NCBI GenBank assembly: GCA_027621405.1
Contig: JAQCBT010000008.1
Coordinates: forward strand, 1-64,000
DNA length: 64,000 bases
From: Pseudomonadota bacterium
Lineage (GTDB): Bacteria > Pseudomonadota > Gammaproteobacteria > Pseudomonadales > Pseudohongiellaceae
Direction: 5' to 3'
The first letter of the stretch is position 1. Each line of letters begins with the position of its first letter. Made by a program: the position numbers and the translations under genes. Under the pieces are notes generated by a model. It was not told where the DNA came from and did not search any database. It worked only from the letters and a program-made list of their open reading frames with translations. Positions 17,446 through 26,329 of the stretch are shown one piece after another.

Positions 17446-19004
17446 CAACAGCCATCAAACAGATACAGGCTCATCTGCTACTGGCTTGCTTGAGCATGAC
17501 AGCCAGTGTCGCCGCATTCGGCCAGGGCAACTACGCCAGCTTCGAACTACGTCGGGAGGAAAACTGGGATCCAGTCGTGCTGGAAGACATGAATGGCGAT
17601 GGCCGCAAGGACATAATCAGTTCCGCCTACGATGTGGCTCTGGGTCGCGAGCTGCATATCTATCATCAGCAGGTCGATGGCAGTTTTTCTTCCAATCCGC
17701 AGCGCATTGAGGTCAAGACCGAGATCATTGCCATCGGGTTTGCCGACCTGCGTCCGACCCCGGGAACAGAACTCATCCTGTTTGCCAACAATGGCGTGTT
17801 TAGCCTGTCATCAGGTATCGAGGGCTATGCAGGCAACCTGAAACTGCTGGCACAATGGCAACTCATCGCCGCCATACCCGACCTCGAGCGGGTGCAATTC
17901 ACCAATATCCCCACTGACATTAACAAGGATGGCCATATCGACCTGCTGCTGGCCGGCGATGACCGCTACGGCCTGTTTCTCGGGCAAGGCAACGAAGAAT
18001 TTATGCTGGCAGCCGAGATTCGCACCCTCAATGAATCCATCACCCCGCTCGAACGTGCCCGCAACAACTCCGACCTCGATGCCAACCTGGGCATCAATGC
18101 GCAGCGCGGTGTGGTCATCGAACTGAACCTGGAGGCACCGGGGCCTTTTCAGGGATTCGTGGAAGAATGGAATCAGGAAGACAGCACGACCAGATCCTTG
18201 CTGCGTTCTGAACAATGGATGCCGACTGCCGTGCTGGCGGCGATGAATGATGATGACCTTCCGGACCTGGTGTATCTCAACGCCGGAGACGAAGGCCTGG
18301 GTCGAGTGAATATTCATTACCAGGGACGGGATTCTCTATTTGCAGAGTCTGCCGACTGGAGTGCTGATCTGGACTCCCGCGGTCAACTGGAGTTGGTGGA
18401 TCTGAACGCTGATGGATTGGACGATATCCTGCAGCAGAGCGGCGATGGCAGCGACTGGACCGTACGCCTCTACCTGAACAGTGGCGAAGGTTTCGATTTC
18501 CAGAATCCCAATCAGCTCATGCGTTTTTCTGGTTATGACCTGCGGTTGGACGTGCTGACCGACAACGCTGGATTACCCCTGTTGAGCGCCAGCTACTACA
18601 CCATTCCAGTGGTAGACGCGATCCGCAATGCCAGCATCAATCGGGTCCAGTTACTCTTCGGCAGCGCTCAGCGTGAACCGGGGCAGGTTTACAACCGTCG
18701 ACCCGATTCCCGACTCGAGGAAAGCTTTTCCGCTGACAACGTGCGCGGCCTGTCGGAGCAGATGTCCCTGCGCTACGACGTAGACGGCGACGGCGTCCGG
18801 GACGCACTCTATGTCACGACAAATGGCACCCTCGCCGCCAAACGCATCTCGGATGACCTGCAGATTGCGAGCGAACCATTCTGGGAATATGTTTCACCTC
18901 GTACCGTATTCGAATTCGAAGTCATGGCTCTCAATGAAGACCAGGCACCGGATTTGATGTTGAGGCATGGCACCAGCACAACTTTTCTGGTGGCCCTGCC
19001 ATGA
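17442..19004 (+). CDS. Secreted FG-GAP/VCBS-repeat protein (first of pair)
   Basis: The 520-residue protein starts with a signal peptide (LLLACLSMTASVAAFG). It contains at least six calcium-type loops of the FG-GAP/VCBS class: DMNGDGRKDI, DINKDGHIDL, AMNDDDLPDL, DLNADGLDDI, DVDGDGVRDA and ALNEDQAPDL. The repeats cover most of the length, implying a beta-propeller of about seven blades. No enzyme domain is visible. It overlaps both neighbours by four bases (ATGA), so the three genes are made together. Confidence 0.87.
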   Translation: MTTAIKQIQAHLLLACLSMTASVAAFGQGNYASFELRREENWDPVVLEDMNGDGRKDIISSAYDVALGRELHIYHQQVDGSFSSNPQRIEVKTEIIAIGFADLRPTPGTELILFANNGVFSLSSGIEGYAGNLKLLAQWQLIAAIPDLERVQFTNIPTDINKDGHIDLLLAGDDRYGLFLGQGNEEFMLAAEIRTLNESITPLERARNNSDLDANLGINAQRGVVIELNLEAPGPFQGFVEEWNQEDSTTRSLLRSEQWMPTAVLAAMNDDDLPDLVYLNAGDEGLGRVNIHYQGRDSLFAESADWSADLDSRGQLELVDLNADGLDDILQQSGDGSDWTVRLYLNSGEGFDFQNPNQLMRFSGYDLRLDVLTDNAGLPLLSASYYTIPVVDAIRNASINRVQLLFGSAQREPGQVYNRRPDSRLEESFSADNVRGLSEQMSLRYDVDGDGVRDALYVTTNGTLAAKRISDDLQIASEPFWEYVSPRTVFEFEVMALNEDQAPDLMLRHGTSTTFLVALP

Positions 19005-20644
19005 ACAGAATTCTGTCGCTACTCGTGGCCTGCGCACTCTCGCCCGTCGCCCTCGCCGACCTGGATTATCGACAGCAAGCGTTCCTGCTTCCGGGTAATG
19101 CCGAACAACTGGTGGCGGCAGACATTAATGGTGATGGACTGAAAGAACTGATCACAGTGGTCGACCAGAGCCTGCGCATTTATGTGCAGGATGCCAGCGG
19201 TTTTGATTTCGAGTCGAGGTTCACCACCCTCGAATTTACCGAAGATGCTATCGGCTGGGATGTAGCCTATGGACACGCCAGCGACAACAGCGCCGCTATC
19301 GTTACCCTGCACAATGGAGCCGAGGCCAGGGCATGGACTGTGTTGGACAGTGGGGAACTGCAGGAACGGGTCATCGCCAGCAAATTGCCGGGCTTCATCA
19401 GCAAGGGCGTCAATCGCCTGCATTTCTCCCGTGACATCAACGCCGACAACCATGCTGACCTGGTGATACCCGGCGCAGGCGTCATCAATATTCTTATTAA
19501 CAACGGCGCCGGCACCTTCCAGGCGCCGCTGACGATTAGCTCCAACATGCGTCTGCGCACGCAACTGGACATCAACCGCTTCAACCGTTCCTCAGGTCAG
19601 GCGGTGCGCATTCCCGTGCTCGAATTGCGTGACCTCAATGGGGATGGAGCCGACGACCTGGTATCTCGCACCGAGGAAGTGTTGGCTGTCTTCCTGGCCG
19701 ACCCCGGTGGCAATAATTACTTCCCCAATGCGCCCAGCTATGCGCTGGACATTCTGGCCATAGAGAAACAATTGGGTGAGTTCGATATAGACAACCTGGA
19801 TTTCAGTAATCTTACTGGCATACTCGCCCTCACCCACGAAGAGATTCTCGAAGACGTCAACAATGACGGCATCGAGGACCTGCTGCTGCGGGAAGCCGGC
19901 AAGGTTTCCCTGTTTCACGGCTTGCCCGAGGGCATGGATCTCTCGCAACCGCAGCAAGTACTCCGCTCGGGGGGCAATGTATTGAGCACCTTCCTCTATG
20001 ACGAGAATGAGGATGGCTTGAAAGACCTGTGGTTGTGGAGAGTGGAACCTATTTCGGTCGGGGACATCTTCGTCTGGCTGGCCTTGTCGGGCAGTGTCGC
20101 GGTGGAGGCCTTCATTTATCCAAACGATGGGGAACGGTTTGCCCGTAGGCCCAGTCGCAAGGTGAGTGTCAACCTGCGCTTCCCCTCGGTCTTGCGCCTG
20201 GCCAATGCCTACCAGGACCTGTCCAGCCAGGCACGGGAACTGGAAAACTCTCCACCACAACCTACCCTGGCCGCCCACCTCAACGGCGAGCTGGATCGAC
20301 AGGAACTGTTGCTGATGGTGAATGACCAGGTGCAGGTCTTTCTGGATCGCATCGAGCCCGAAAGCGAGGAAGCCGAATTTCTCGGCGGTCTTGGCTACAA
20401 CCGACAGCGCGATGAATACACAATCGATATTGGTGACATCATCAACGATGTTGGCCGGGCCGATGCTGACAGACTGCAAGCCATTAATGGTCGGGCACCT
20501 GACACTAGCTTGGACCTCGGCGAAGCAAGTGTCCTGGGTGACCTGGTGTCCGCCAGGCTTAATGACGATGAGCTCGATGACGTCTTCATCTTTACCGGGC
20601 ACGACCCTAGCCAGATCAGGGGTTTGTTGTTACTCTCGAACTGA
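19001..20644 (+). CDS. Secreted FG-GAP/VCBS-repeat protein (second of pair)
   Basis: The 547-residue protein has a short signal peptide (LLVACALSPVALA) and six loops of the same type: DINGDGLKEL, DINADNHADL, DLNGDGADDL, DVNNDGIEDL, DENEDGLKDL and RLNDDELDDV. It is a paralogue of the preceding protein in architecture but differs in the C-terminal third. Both end with a similar loop followed by a hydrophobic strand (GLLLLSN, FLVALP). It is the last gene of the ABC-PDZ-VCBS unit. A structural or surface-binding role is likely, but nothing shows a specific ligand. Confidence 0.86.
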   Translation: MNRILSLLVACALSPVALADLDYRQQAFLLPGNAEQLVAADINGDGLKELITVVDQSLRIYVQDASGFDFESRFTTLEFTEDAIGWDVAYGHASDNSAAIVTLHNGAEARAWTVLDSGELQERVIASKLPGFISKGVNRLHFSRDINADNHADLVIPGAGVINILINNGAGTFQAPLTISSNMRLRTQLDINRFNRSSGQAVRIPVLELRDLNGDGADDLVSRTEEVLAVFLADPGGNNYFPNAPSYALDILAIEKQLGEFDIDNLDFSNLTGILALTHEEILEDVNNDGIEDLLLREAGKVSLFHGLPEGMDLSQPQQVLRSGGNVLSTFLYDENEDGLKDLWLWRVEPISVGDIFVWLALSGSVAVEAFIYPNDGERFARRPSRKVSVNLRFPSVLRLANAYQDLSSQARELENSPPQPTLAAHLNGELDRQELLLMVNDQVQVFLDRIEPESEEAEFLGGLGYNRQRDEYTIDIGDIINDVGRADADRLQAINGRAPDTSLDLGEASVLGDLVSARLNDDELDDVFIFTGHDPSQIRGLLLLSN

Positions 20645-20800
20645 CCTTCCTCCAGATTGATCGCGGTCGGCGAAACCCGGTGCACGGCGTAGACTCGACT
20701 GGCGTCACTTCAGACTCACAGGCAGGACTCTGTTCTGATAGATGCCTGTTAATGCCTGATCAGGAAGAATATCCACAGTGGAGAACCAAAGAGAGCTAGC

Positions 20801-21055
20801 ATGAGAAAAGCAGTCTGGATCAGCTTTGGTATTGCCCTGGTTCTGGTCAATGCCATCGCAGAGATCGGCAACTACTACACCGGTATCGAAATACACATGT
20901 TCCTGCGGATCGCCATCATCTTTGGTGTCACCATGGGCACCTTCGTGTTTACCGGGTCCTTCGCCCTGATCAATGCCATGGATAGCGAGAAGCCTCTTGC
21001 TGGCACGGTCCGCAACACCCTGGGCGCGGATCGCAAGAAAGACCCGGAACCCTGA
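20801..21055 (+). CDS. Small two-helix membrane protein
   Basis: The 84-residue product has two predicted membrane helices (VWISFGIALVLVNAIAEIG and FLRIAIIFGVTMGTFVFTGSFALI) and a charged Pro-containing tail. The ATG is preceded by AGAGAG. It stands alone between the VCBS operon and the TRAP transporter. I do not recognise a family. Confidence 0.65.
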   Translation: MRKAVWISFGIALVLVNAIAEIGNYYTGIEIHMFLRIAIIFGVTMGTFVFTGSFALINAMDSEKPLAGTVRNTLGADRKKDPEP

Positions 21056-21178
21056 GCCCAATTGAGGTTTAAAAGAATTTGTGATTTCATCCTGAGCTGT
21101 TGTCAGTACCAGATGCGCCTTTGCCAAGCACATTGAACGAACCACGAACCCAATAACAATAATGCGGTTGCCCCTGTA

Positions 21179-22264
21179 GTGATTATATTCCGCAGTTCAC
21201 CAAGGTCCGGACGCCTTTCCCTGTTCCTGCTATTTCTGGCCTGTGCGCTCAATGCCTGTAGCGACGAACTCAATCGCACGCGTCCCTATGTGCTGACAAC
21301 GGCTACCACGGGTGGCACCTATTACCCCGTAGGGGTCGCTATCGCCACCATCGCCCATGCTCAGCTCGCCGAATCCCATGGCATCTCCCTGACCGCCATC
21401 AGTTCCGCCGGCTCACTGGAGAACGTCAAGCTGCTCAGGGATAACCAGGTTCAGTTCGCTATCCTGCAGGGGCCATTCGGCGCCTGGTCATGGGCCGGCG
21501 AAGGCCCGGTCAGCAGCCCCCAGACCCAGATGCGCAGCGTCGGCGCCCTGTGGAAGAACGTCGAACATTTTGTCTTGATGCGCGAGCTAACCAGCAACGG
21601 CGACATGATGGATCTGGAGAACCTGGACGGGCATCGCTACGTGCTGGGAGCACGGAACTCCGGTGCAGAACAGACCGGACGCTTCATCCTGGACACACTG
21701 GGCATCAACTACGAAGAGAAATTTTCCCTTGCCTATATGGGCTACGGCCCCACCTCCAGCGCGATCCAGGACGGCAATATCGTCGGCATGAATATTCCCG
21801 CGGGGGCACCTGTCAGTGCCATAACCCAGGCCTATGCGCTGGTGGGCGAAGACATGACCATCCTCAACTGGACCCAGGAACAACTGGATAAACTCAACTC
21901 CCGCTATGAGCTATGGGACTGGTATGACTTTCCGCCCGGAACCTACCCGAACCAGAACGAACACATTCGTACTATCGCCTCTCCAAACGTATTGGTCACA
22001 CGCATCGATATACCGGAAGAAGCGGTCTACCAAATAACAAAAGTTATATGGGAGAATCTGGCCACCCTGCAGGAGATCCATGGTGCGACCAAAGACATGC
22101 GTCTCGATATCGCCGTGGCCGGGCTGGGCGCGCCACTGCACCCCGGCGCACTGCGCTACTACCGCGAGGTAGGGGTACCGATCCCGGATCGCCTGATTCT
22201 CGAAGAACCCTCGACGGTTGAAACGGGTACAGCCGCTGATACAACGGATGCAGTTGGCCCCTGA
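21179..22264 (+). CDS. TAXI-family TRAP transporter solute-binding protein
   Basis: The frame begins with GTG 21179 and gives a lipoprotein-like signal ending LNACSDE. The next residues, YVLTTATTGGTYYPVGVAIATI, carry the TAXI family motif near the first ligand-binding strand, and VLGARNSGAEQTGRFILDTLGI matches the domain-two segment. Length 361 aa is slightly longer than usual (about 320). It would capture a substrate in the periplasm for the permease that starts one base before its own stop ends. TAXI systems often move glutamate, alpha-ketoglutarate or related anions, but the ligand here cannot be told. Confidence 0.9.
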   Translation: MIIFRSSPRSGRLSLFLLFLACALNACSDELNRTRPYVLTTATTGGTYYPVGVAIATIAHAQLAESHGISLTAISSAGSLENVKLLRDNQVQFAILQGPFGAWSWAGEGPVSSPQTQMRSVGALWKNVEHFVLMRELTSNGDMMDLENLDGHRYVLGARNSGAEQTGRFILDTLGINYEEKFSLAYMGYGPTSSAIQDGNIVGMNIPAGAPVSAITQAYALVGEDMTILNWTQEQLDKLNSRYELWDWYDFPPGTYPNQNEHIRTIASPNVLVTRIDIPEEAVYQITKVIWENLATLQEIHGATKDMRLDIAVAGLGAPLHPGALRYYREVGVPIPDRLILEEPSTVETGTAADTTDAVGP

Positions 22265-24294
22265 TGAAGTCTCCTGTTCTCAAATGGGCCGCCTTTTTCT
22301 TCGCCCTCTTTCATATCTACTGCAATGTGTTCGCCAGCATCTCGGAGTTGTGGCTGTCGGCTATCCATTTCGGCGGCTTCTGCGCGATCTGTGCCTTCAT
22401 ACAGAATGAGACCCATGAGTATGCGAAGACATCGGTGCACTACTGGGTCAATGTTGCACTGGCAGTAATTGCCATCGCCACCGCCACTTACCTGATAGTG
22501 TTCGAAAACGCATTGTATGCACGGGAAACGGAATACATCCTCAGCGACTATGTTTTCTCCATTATCGCCATAGGTCTGGCAATCGAGTTCACCCGCCGCA
22601 CCACGGGCTGGTTCATGCCGATACTGATCGTGGTCAGCCTCTCCTATATCCTGTTCCTGGGGCGCTATATCGCAGGCGTGTTTGCCTTTCCCGGGCTCAG
22701 CCTGGAGACGGTGCTGTATCGCAGCTTCTTTACCAGTGAGGGCATGTTTGGCCTGACGGCGAATATCTCCGCCAGCTTCGTGTTCATGTTCATCATCTTC
22801 GGCTCCTTCCTGTTGCGGTCAGGGGCTGGCGATTTCATCGTGCGCCTGGCCCAATGCCTGGCGGGGCGCCTCACCGGCGGCGCTGGCCTGGTGGCTGTCG
22901 TCGGTTGCGGCCTCATGGGCTCGGTGTCGGGTTCGGCAGTAGCGAACACGGTATCCACCGGAGTGATCACCATACCCATGATGCAGCGATCCGGCTTCCA
23001 GCCCCAGTTCTCTGCCGGGGTGGTGGCGGCGGCATCCACCGGCGGTGCCTTGATGCCTCCGGTGATGGGCGCCGGCGCATTCGTACTGGCCAGCTATACC
23101 CAGATTTCCTACCTCACCATCATCGCCGCATCGACCTTGCCGGCGATTCTGTACTTCCTCACGGTGTCCTACTTCGTGCGTATCGAGGCGAAGCGCCTGG
23201 GACTGACACCAACCGCCGCGAAGGACAGCGAGAAGGTATCCGCCGTATTAAAAGAAGGCTGGCATTTCATTATTCCCATGGCGGTGCTGATAGGTTTCCT
23301 GATCGCCGGTCGCACACCCACCACCGCTGCCGCCTTCGCCATCATCAGCGTGATTGCTGCCTCCTGGATATCCAGCAACCCGATGAAACCTGTCGATATA
23401 TTCGACGCGGTAATCGACGGGGTTCGTACCATGGTGTCGACGGCTCTGTTGCTGGTCGCCGTGGGTATCATCATTAACGTGGTAACCACTACCGGTGTTG
23501 GTAATGCGTTTTCCCTCATGATTGTCGAGTGGGCGCAGGGTTCATTGCTGATCACGCTGGTGCTGGTGGCACTGGCCTCCCTGGTTCTCGGTATGGGACT
23601 GCCCGTTACCGCTTCCTATATCGTACTGGCTACGCTCTCCGCTCCACTCATCTTCGACCTGATCAGCCAGTCTGCCCTGCTGACCAGTATCCAGGCCGCC
23701 ATCGAGACCGGCACCCTGCCGCAAAACGTGTCTGCCGCACTGGGTCTCTTCGAAGGCAGCACAGCACAGGCCCTGCAGGAAATGCCATTGGCCATGAAGC
23801 AACTGATTCGCCAGGAAATGCTGGACCCGGCCTTGCGCACCGGCATGCTGCTGAGTGCGCACCTGGTCATCTTCTGGCTGTCACAGGACAGCAATGTGAC
23901 ACCACCAGTATGCCTGGCCTCATTCGCGGCTGCAGGTATCGCCGGTACACACCCAATGCGTACAGGACTTACCAGTTGGAAGGTGGCCAAGGGCCTGTAC
24001 CTGGTACCATTGCTGTTTGCCTATTCGCCCCTTATTTTCGGCACCTGGCCGGAGCGCATCGAAGTCTTCATCTGGTCCTGTATGGGGCTCTACGCCATGG
24101 CAGGCTTGCTGCAGTGGCATCTTGAGAGAAGAATCAATCCACTCATCGCCGGACTCTTGTTACTCAGTGCTGCGCTGCTGATGTGGACGCCCTTCCCGAT
24201 TTATCTGCATCTTTTGGGCGGAGCCATTCTGGCAGGCATCGTGTATTATCAGCACCAGCTACCCCCCAAACCACAGACAGCCACTTCCGGATAA
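22264..24294 (+). CDS. TRAP transporter fused permease (DctQ-DctM type)
   Basis: The 676-residue inner-membrane protein begins with about four DctQ-like helices, followed by the DctM-type domain with SVSGSAVANTVSTGVITIPMM and the family signature VAAASTGGALMPPVMGAGAF near residue 255, and a second half with LGMGLPVTASYIVLATL. The fused form is normal for TAXI systems. ATG 22264 overlaps the binding-protein stop by one base (TGATG). It uses an ion gradient, not ATP. Confidence 0.94.
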   Translation: MKSPVLKWAAFFFALFHIYCNVFASISELWLSAIHFGGFCAICAFIQNETHEYAKTSVHYWVNVALAVIAIATATYLIVFENALYARETEYILSDYVFSIIAIGLAIEFTRRTTGWFMPILIVVSLSYILFLGRYIAGVFAFPGLSLETVLYRSFFTSEGMFGLTANISASFVFMFIIFGSFLLRSGAGDFIVRLAQCLAGRLTGGAGLVAVVGCGLMGSVSGSAVANTVSTGVITIPMMQRSGFQPQFSAGVVAAASTGGALMPPVMGAGAFVLASYTQISYLTIIAASTLPAILYFLTVSYFVRIEAKRLGLTPTAAKDSEKVSAVLKEGWHFIIPMAVLIGFLIAGRTPTTAAAFAIISVIAASWISSNPMKPVDIFDAVIDGVRTMVSTALLLVAVGIIINVVTTTGVGNAFSLMIVEWAQGSLLITLVLVALASLVLGMGLPVTASYIVLATLSAPLIFDLISQSALLTSIQAAIETGTLPQNVSAALGLFEGSTAQALQEMPLAMKQLIRQEMLDPALRTGMLLSAHLVIFWLSQDSNVTPPVCLASFAAAGIAGTHPMRTGLTSWKVAKGLYLVPLLFAYSPLIFGTWPERIEVFIWSCMGLYAMAGLLQWHLERRINPLIAGLLLLSAALLMWTPFPIYLHLLGGAILAGIVYYQHQLPPKPQTATSG

Positions 24295-24297
24295 GCA

Positions 24298-25302
24298 ATG
24301 AGCGATCATACCGCCCGCCAGTTCCATCTGGTCAATCGACCAGAAGCCATGCCACAGCACAGCGACTTCGCCCTGGTAGAGGTCGAACTTCCTGATCCAC
24401 AAGCCGGCGAGGTCCTGGTCAAGAATCTCTATATGTCCGTCGACCCCTATATGCGCGGCCGCATGCGTGAGCAGGGTGTCTATGCGGCGCCGTATGAGTT
24501 GAACAAACCCATGTATGGAGGCGCCATCGGCGAGGTGGTGGAGAGTGCGGACGATAGCCTGCAAGTCGGGGATATCGTCCTCAACCAGGCTGCCTGGCAG
24601 GACAGGTTTGTCGCCCCGGCAGGGCAGTTGCAGAAGCTGGAGCCCTTCGACAGAGACCGCCTGTCACTCTACCTCGGCACCCTGGGTATGCCCGGCATGA
24701 CAGCCTATGTGGGTTTGCTTCGATTCGGCGAACCGAAACCGGGGGAAACGGTTTTTGTCTCTGCCGCATCCGGTGCCGTTGGAGCCAATGTCTGCCAGAT
24801 AGCCAGGCTCAAGGGCTGTCGCGTGGTCGGCAGCGTGGGCAGCGACGAGAAGGCGCAATGGCTGCTAGACGAATGCGGGGTCGATGCCGTGATCAATTAC
24901 AAGACCTGTGGCGACCTGACTGCCGCATTGGCAGCCGTGGCCCCCGATGGCGTCGATATCTACTTCGAAAACGTGGGTGGCGAGCACCTGCAGGCAGCAT
25001 TGAACTGCATGAACCCTTTTGGGCGTATAGCTGCCTGCGGCATGATCGGTGGCTATAACAGCCCGCAACCGGGCCCCAATAACCTGATGCTGATCGTCGG
25101 CAAGAAGATACGCATCAATGGCTTCATTGTCTGGGACCACCGCGACATGCATGCGGACTTCCTCAGGGACATGACTGCCTGGATCAGTGAAGGGCAAGTA
25201 CACTGCAGGGAAACTGTAGTCGACGGACTCGAGAACGCTGTGGATGCCTTCCTCGCCCTGTTCTCAGGCGAAAACTTTGGCAAAATGATCGTCAAATTGT
25301 AG
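24298..25302 (+). CDS. NADP-dependent MDR oxidoreductase (CurA-like)
   Basis: The 334-residue protein belongs to the zinc-free medium-chain dehydrogenase/reductase group that includes E. coli CurA and leukotriene B4 12-hydroxydehydrogenase. The landmarks are NLYMSVDPYMRGRM near residue 45, GMTAYVGLLRFGEPKPGETV, nucleotide-binding AASGAVGANVCQIARLKG, FENVGGEHL and CGMIGGYN. These enzymes reduce activated double bonds or quinones with NADPH. It starts three bases after the TRAP permease stop, so it is probably co-transcribed; it may process what the transporter brings in (inference). Confidence 0.92.
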   Translation: MSDHTARQFHLVNRPEAMPQHSDFALVEVELPDPQAGEVLVKNLYMSVDPYMRGRMREQGVYAAPYELNKPMYGGAIGEVVESADDSLQVGDIVLNQAAWQDRFVAPAGQLQKLEPFDRDRLSLYLGTLGMPGMTAYVGLLRFGEPKPGETVFVSAASGAVGANVCQIARLKGCRVVGSVGSDEKAQWLLDECGVDAVINYKTCGDLTAALAAVAPDGVDIYFENVGGEHLQAALNCMNPFGRIAACGMIGGYNSPQPGPNNLMLIVGKKIRINGFIVWDHRDMHADFLRDMTAWISEGQVHCRETVVDGLENAVDAFLALFSGENFGKMIVKL

Positions 25303-25373
25303 AGTGTATAGTGCGAATCGGGGATGCAGTCCGCCGAGTAGAGCACTGACAGACACGAAGTAGTCCACAATTC

Positions 25374-26321
25374 ATGCTGATATCAATCCTGTTAATGGCC
25401 GCCGGGCTTCTTGTGCTCGGGATTGGCGCTGAACTGCTGGTAGGCGGAAGCAGCCGCCTCGCAATGCGACTGGGTATATCGCCGCTTGTAATCGGGCTCA
25501 CCATAGTCGCCTTCGGCACCAGCGCACCCGAACTGGCTGTCAGCATTCTCTCTGCCCTTCGCGACCACTCTGAATTGGCGCTGGGTAATGTCATCGGCTC
25601 CAACATCGCCAATATCGGCCTGATCCTCGGCATCACTGCGTTCCTCTGCCCGATCAAGGTACAGATCGATCTCATCAAGGAAGAGATCCCATTTCTCATC
25701 GCTGTCAGTATCGCGCTCGGAGTCATGCTGTGGGATGGGCGGCTTGGGCTCGTCGACGGCGGTCTGCTGATTAGCGGCCTGCTTGGCTACCTGGGTTTCA
25801 GTTACTGGCAAGGGCAGACAACAGAAGTGGAAGACCTGGCACTGCAACCCGTGGTGCCAAAAGAATCGACTGGCGAGGTCTATGTCCACTTGATCATGAT
25901 TATCGCCGGACTTGGCCTGTTAATTTTCGGCAGCGACTTCTTCGTGGACAATGCCGTGGAACTCGCCCGGCTTTTGGGAGTCAACGAGGCCGTAATCGGC
26001 TTAACCCTGGTGGCCGTTGGCACCAGCGTACCGGAACTGGCCACATCGGCGCTTGCAGCGATACGCGGTCAAACCGACATCGCGGTCGGTAATGTGATCG
26101 GGTCCAATCTCTTCAATATTTTGAGTGTACTGGGGCTTACAGCCGTTATCAGCCCGATCACCAGCAGCCCGTACTTCATCAACGACTATGTGGTAATGCT
26201 GGTGTTTAGCTTGCTGCTACTTCCCCTTGCGAAAAGCGATCTAATCCTTAGTCGCAGGGAAGGCTTGATGCTGCTTGCTGCCTATGCTGCCTACATCACT
26301 TACGTAGGAATCACAGCCTGA
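25374..26321 (+). CDS. Calcium/sodium antiporter (CaCA family, YrbG-like)
   Basis: The 315-residue membrane protein has the two inverted alpha-repeats of the cation/Ca exchanger superfamily: FGTSAPELAVSILSA...GNVIGSNIANIGLILG and VGTSVPELATSALAA...GNVIGSNLFNILSVLG. Both conserved glutamates (APEL and VPEL) are present. About ten hydrophobic helices can be counted. It exchanges Na+ or H+ for Ca2+ across the inner membrane. It converges on the coiled-coil gene with 8 bases between the two stop codons. Confidence 0.95.
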   Translation: MLISILLMAAGLLVLGIGAELLVGGSSRLAMRLGISPLVIGLTIVAFGTSAPELAVSILSALRDHSELALGNVIGSNIANIGLILGITAFLCPIKVQIDLIKEEIPFLIAVSIALGVMLWDGRLGLVDGGLLISGLLGYLGFSYWQGQTTEVEDLALQPVVPKESTGEVYVHLIMIIAGLGLLIFGSDFFVDNAVELARLLGVNEAVIGLTLVAVGTSVPELATSALAAIRGQTDIAVGNVIGSNLFNILSVLGLTAVISPITSSPYFINDYVVMLVFSLLLLPLAKSDLILSRREGLMLLAAYAAYITYVGITA

Positions 26322-26329
26322 GGTGAAGC

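Noticed and set aside
19592-20602. 336-residue minus-strand ORF opposite the second VCBS gene
   Set aside because: Antisense shadow; the VCBS repeats on the plus strand are unmistakable.
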